DNA of 64,000 bases from Paenibacillus sp. FSL K6-1330 (GTDB lineage: Bacteria; Bacillota; Bacilli; Paenibacillales; Paenibacillaceae), in NCBI RefSeq assembly GCF_037976825.1, contig NZ_CP150269.1:1407501-1471500 (forward strand), written 5' to 3'. Shown here piece by piece: positions 62,868 through 64,000 of the stretch; positions within the stretch are counted from its first letter, which is position 1, and each line of letters starts with the position of its first letter. The translations under genes were made by a program, and so were the position numbers. The notes beneath the pieces are model-generated. The model saw only the letters and a list, made by a program, of their open reading frames with translations, was not told where the DNA came from and made no database searches.

Positions 62868-64000
62868 GTGAAGAAGCTACTAACAAGCATTATGGCAACA
62901 TCTATTATTTTCAATATGGGTGCTTTTTCAGGATCAGCGCAAGCAAAACTGGATGAGCTTCTATTCTCCAAAGATCCAGGTCTTACTTTTGATGTCATTA
63001 GTGACATTCAAGGGGATTACAACGACTTTAAGCATGTGCTTAACGATATGAAACAGGTAAACCCTGCTTCAAAAGCATTAATCGTGAATGGTGATATTAC
63101 AGACCGAGGGTGGGACTTTGAATATCAAGCCGTACAACAGGTGTTAGATAGTAATCTTCGTCCAGAACATGTTTGGTACAGCATAGGAAATCATGAGTTT
63201 TATAAACCGAAATGGGCAACACCGAACAAATTAGCGCAAAACACGTGGCCGAATAATACGCCGGAATCCGAAATGTTCGAAAATTTTTATAACTTTACGG
63301 GCGAAGAGAAAGTCTATCATAAAAAAGAGTTAGACGGATATCCGCTGCTTTTCATAGGAACCGAAAAATATATGCATTATCATGATAAATCCTTGTGGGA
63401 TGAGGTTTATCTTAGTGATGAGCAGCTTGATTGGTTAAAGCAGAATCTTGAAGAATATTCAAAGAATGATCCCAATAAACCCATCTTTCTCTTTAGTCAT
63501 CATGTCCTCAAGGATAGTATTTCAGGCTCCAATCAATCCCCCTACACAGGTGATTACTTAGACCAGGATAAATTAGAAGGAATCTTAAAGGATTACCCAC
63601 AAGTCATTCTCTTTACAAGCCACAGTCACTGGGATCTGAATCTTCCGGATTGGGCAGGTAAAAAGGTAGTTGAAGGTGGAGATAAGCGTGGTTTTACTGT
63701 TGTGAACACAGCTGGTATTCAAATGGGCTGGGCATCGGCAGGTCCTAATGGTGGCGAAGTGCAAACCGGCATTGATTTTAAACAGGGACTTCAGGTTGAA
63801 GTGAACGGAAATGATGTGAAAATAAAAGCGTATGATTATAAAACAGATAAAGTTATTAAAGAGCTGGGTGTGCATCATGGTACGGTTGCTCAATTACCAC
63901 CTCATGTTGAAGCTGATGATGAGAAAAATGAGCTTATTGGTGCTACCCAGTACATGGAGTACTCTGTGAATGGAAATGGAAATGGAAAAGGGAATGGGAA
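62868..64000 (+). CDS. Secreted calcineurin-like metallophosphoesterase, 5' part
   Basis: Starts at GTG 62868 (AGGAGG seven bases upstream) and stays open to the window end, so the C-terminus is missing. Signal peptide KKLLTSIMATSIIFNMGAF with cleavage near SAQA. Metal motifs: DVISDIQGD (Gln where His is usual), VNGDITDRG, GNHEFY, LFSHHV and SHSHWD. The last codons form an Asn-Gly/Lys-Gly run (VNGNGNGKGNG), probably a linker to a further domain. It would hydrolyse phosphoesters outside the cell; substrate unknown. Confidence 0.88.
   Translation, partial: MKKLLTSIMATSIIFNMGAFSGSAQAKLDELLFSKDPGLTFDVISDIQGDYNDFKHVLNDMKQVNPASKALIVNGDITDRGWDFEYQAVQQVLDSNLRPEHVWYSIGNHEFYKPKWATPNKLAQNTWPNNTPESEMFENFYNFTGEEKVYHKKELDGYPLLFIGTEKYMHYHDKSLWDEVYLSDEQLDWLKQNLEEYSKNDPNKPIFLFSHHVLKDSISGSNQSPYTGDYLDQDKLEGILKDYPQVILFTSHSHWDLNLPDWAGKKVVEGGDKRGFTVVNTAGIQMGWASAGPNGGEVQTGIDFKQGLQVEVNGNDVKIKAYDYKTDKVIKELGVHHGTVAQLPPHVEADDEKNELIGATQYMEYSVNGNGNGKGNG

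Overview
The window looks like the chromosome of a Gram-positive endospore-former of the Paenibacillus type. The grounds are strong GGAGG ribosome-binding sites, frequent GTG/TTG starts, YesM/YesN-type two-component genes, Firmicute-style TPP riboswitch, cre-like and Fur-like sites, and PTS regulators of the ManR class. The genus is an inference from gene content and style; no rRNA, tRNA or core marker gene is present. Base composition changes visibly along the window: GC-rich in 25-28 kb and 33-40 kb, AT-rich around 12, 22-25, 51-52 and 58-64 kb. This suggests a mosaic of core and acquired DNA.

Layout. 0-2.2 kb: end of a ketoacyl-ACP synthase III, a methyltransferase, and a small protein with a possible caspase/CHAT-like His-Cys pair. 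2.2-8.7 kb (minus): a five-gene operon of lipoprotein, ATPase, fused double permease, YesM-like kinase and YesN-like regulator (AfuABC/FbpABC type), with a cre-like site at its promoter. 8.9-13 kb: glycine-zipper protein, BlaI repressor with two operators, an M56 membrane protease with a duplicated C-terminal module, a convergent secreted protein carrying the same short motif, and an ECF sigma factor. 13-21 kb: radical SAM/SPASM protein, DEAD-box helicase, methyltransferase, DUF4267-like protein with HxlR regulator, PepSY protein with a hairpin over its ribosome-binding site, MFS exporter, two Nudix hydrolases and a broken histidine phosphatase. 21-25 kb: ArsR-DUF2087 regulator, then a scarred AT-rich patch (resolvase fragment, TetR plus alpha/beta hydrolase, VOC remnant). 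25-29 kb: zinc-finger membrane protein, divergent Lgt-like protein, radical SAM enzyme resembling the MJ0619/Tes lipid-coupling family, and an SGNH hydrolase.

31.5-41.3 kb is a sulfur-scavenging operon behind a LysR regulator: polar amino-acid ABC transporter, two flavin monooxygenases, an M20 deacylase (plus a broken second one), a DinB protein and an FMN reductase. It closely parallels the B. subtilis ytmI/yxe loci for S-modified cysteines. 42.2-46.4 kb is a divergent Fur-controlled siderophore uptake system. 46.5-47.3 kb is non-coding and holds two copies of a composite palindromic repeat around an imperfect minisatellite. 47.6-51.1 kb is a TPP-riboswitch-controlled tenA-thiM-thiD-thiE operon whose 3' end is duplicated, with its terminator and the end of the facing gene, about 1 kb downstream. 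52.4-56.6 kb is a manR-manP-like PTS pair. 57-58.2 kb is a frameshifted symporter, followed by a TetR gene that appears leaderless. 60-62.1 kb is a secreted fibronectin-III protein with three almost identical 546-bp repeats. The window ends inside a secreted metallophosphoesterase.

The candidates most worth following as undescribed systems are the Lgt-like/Tes-like pair, the BlaI-M56 module with its shared GTSITVR motif, and the intergenic four-arm repeat. Limits: everything is read by eye; family names rest on recognised motifs, not on database searches.
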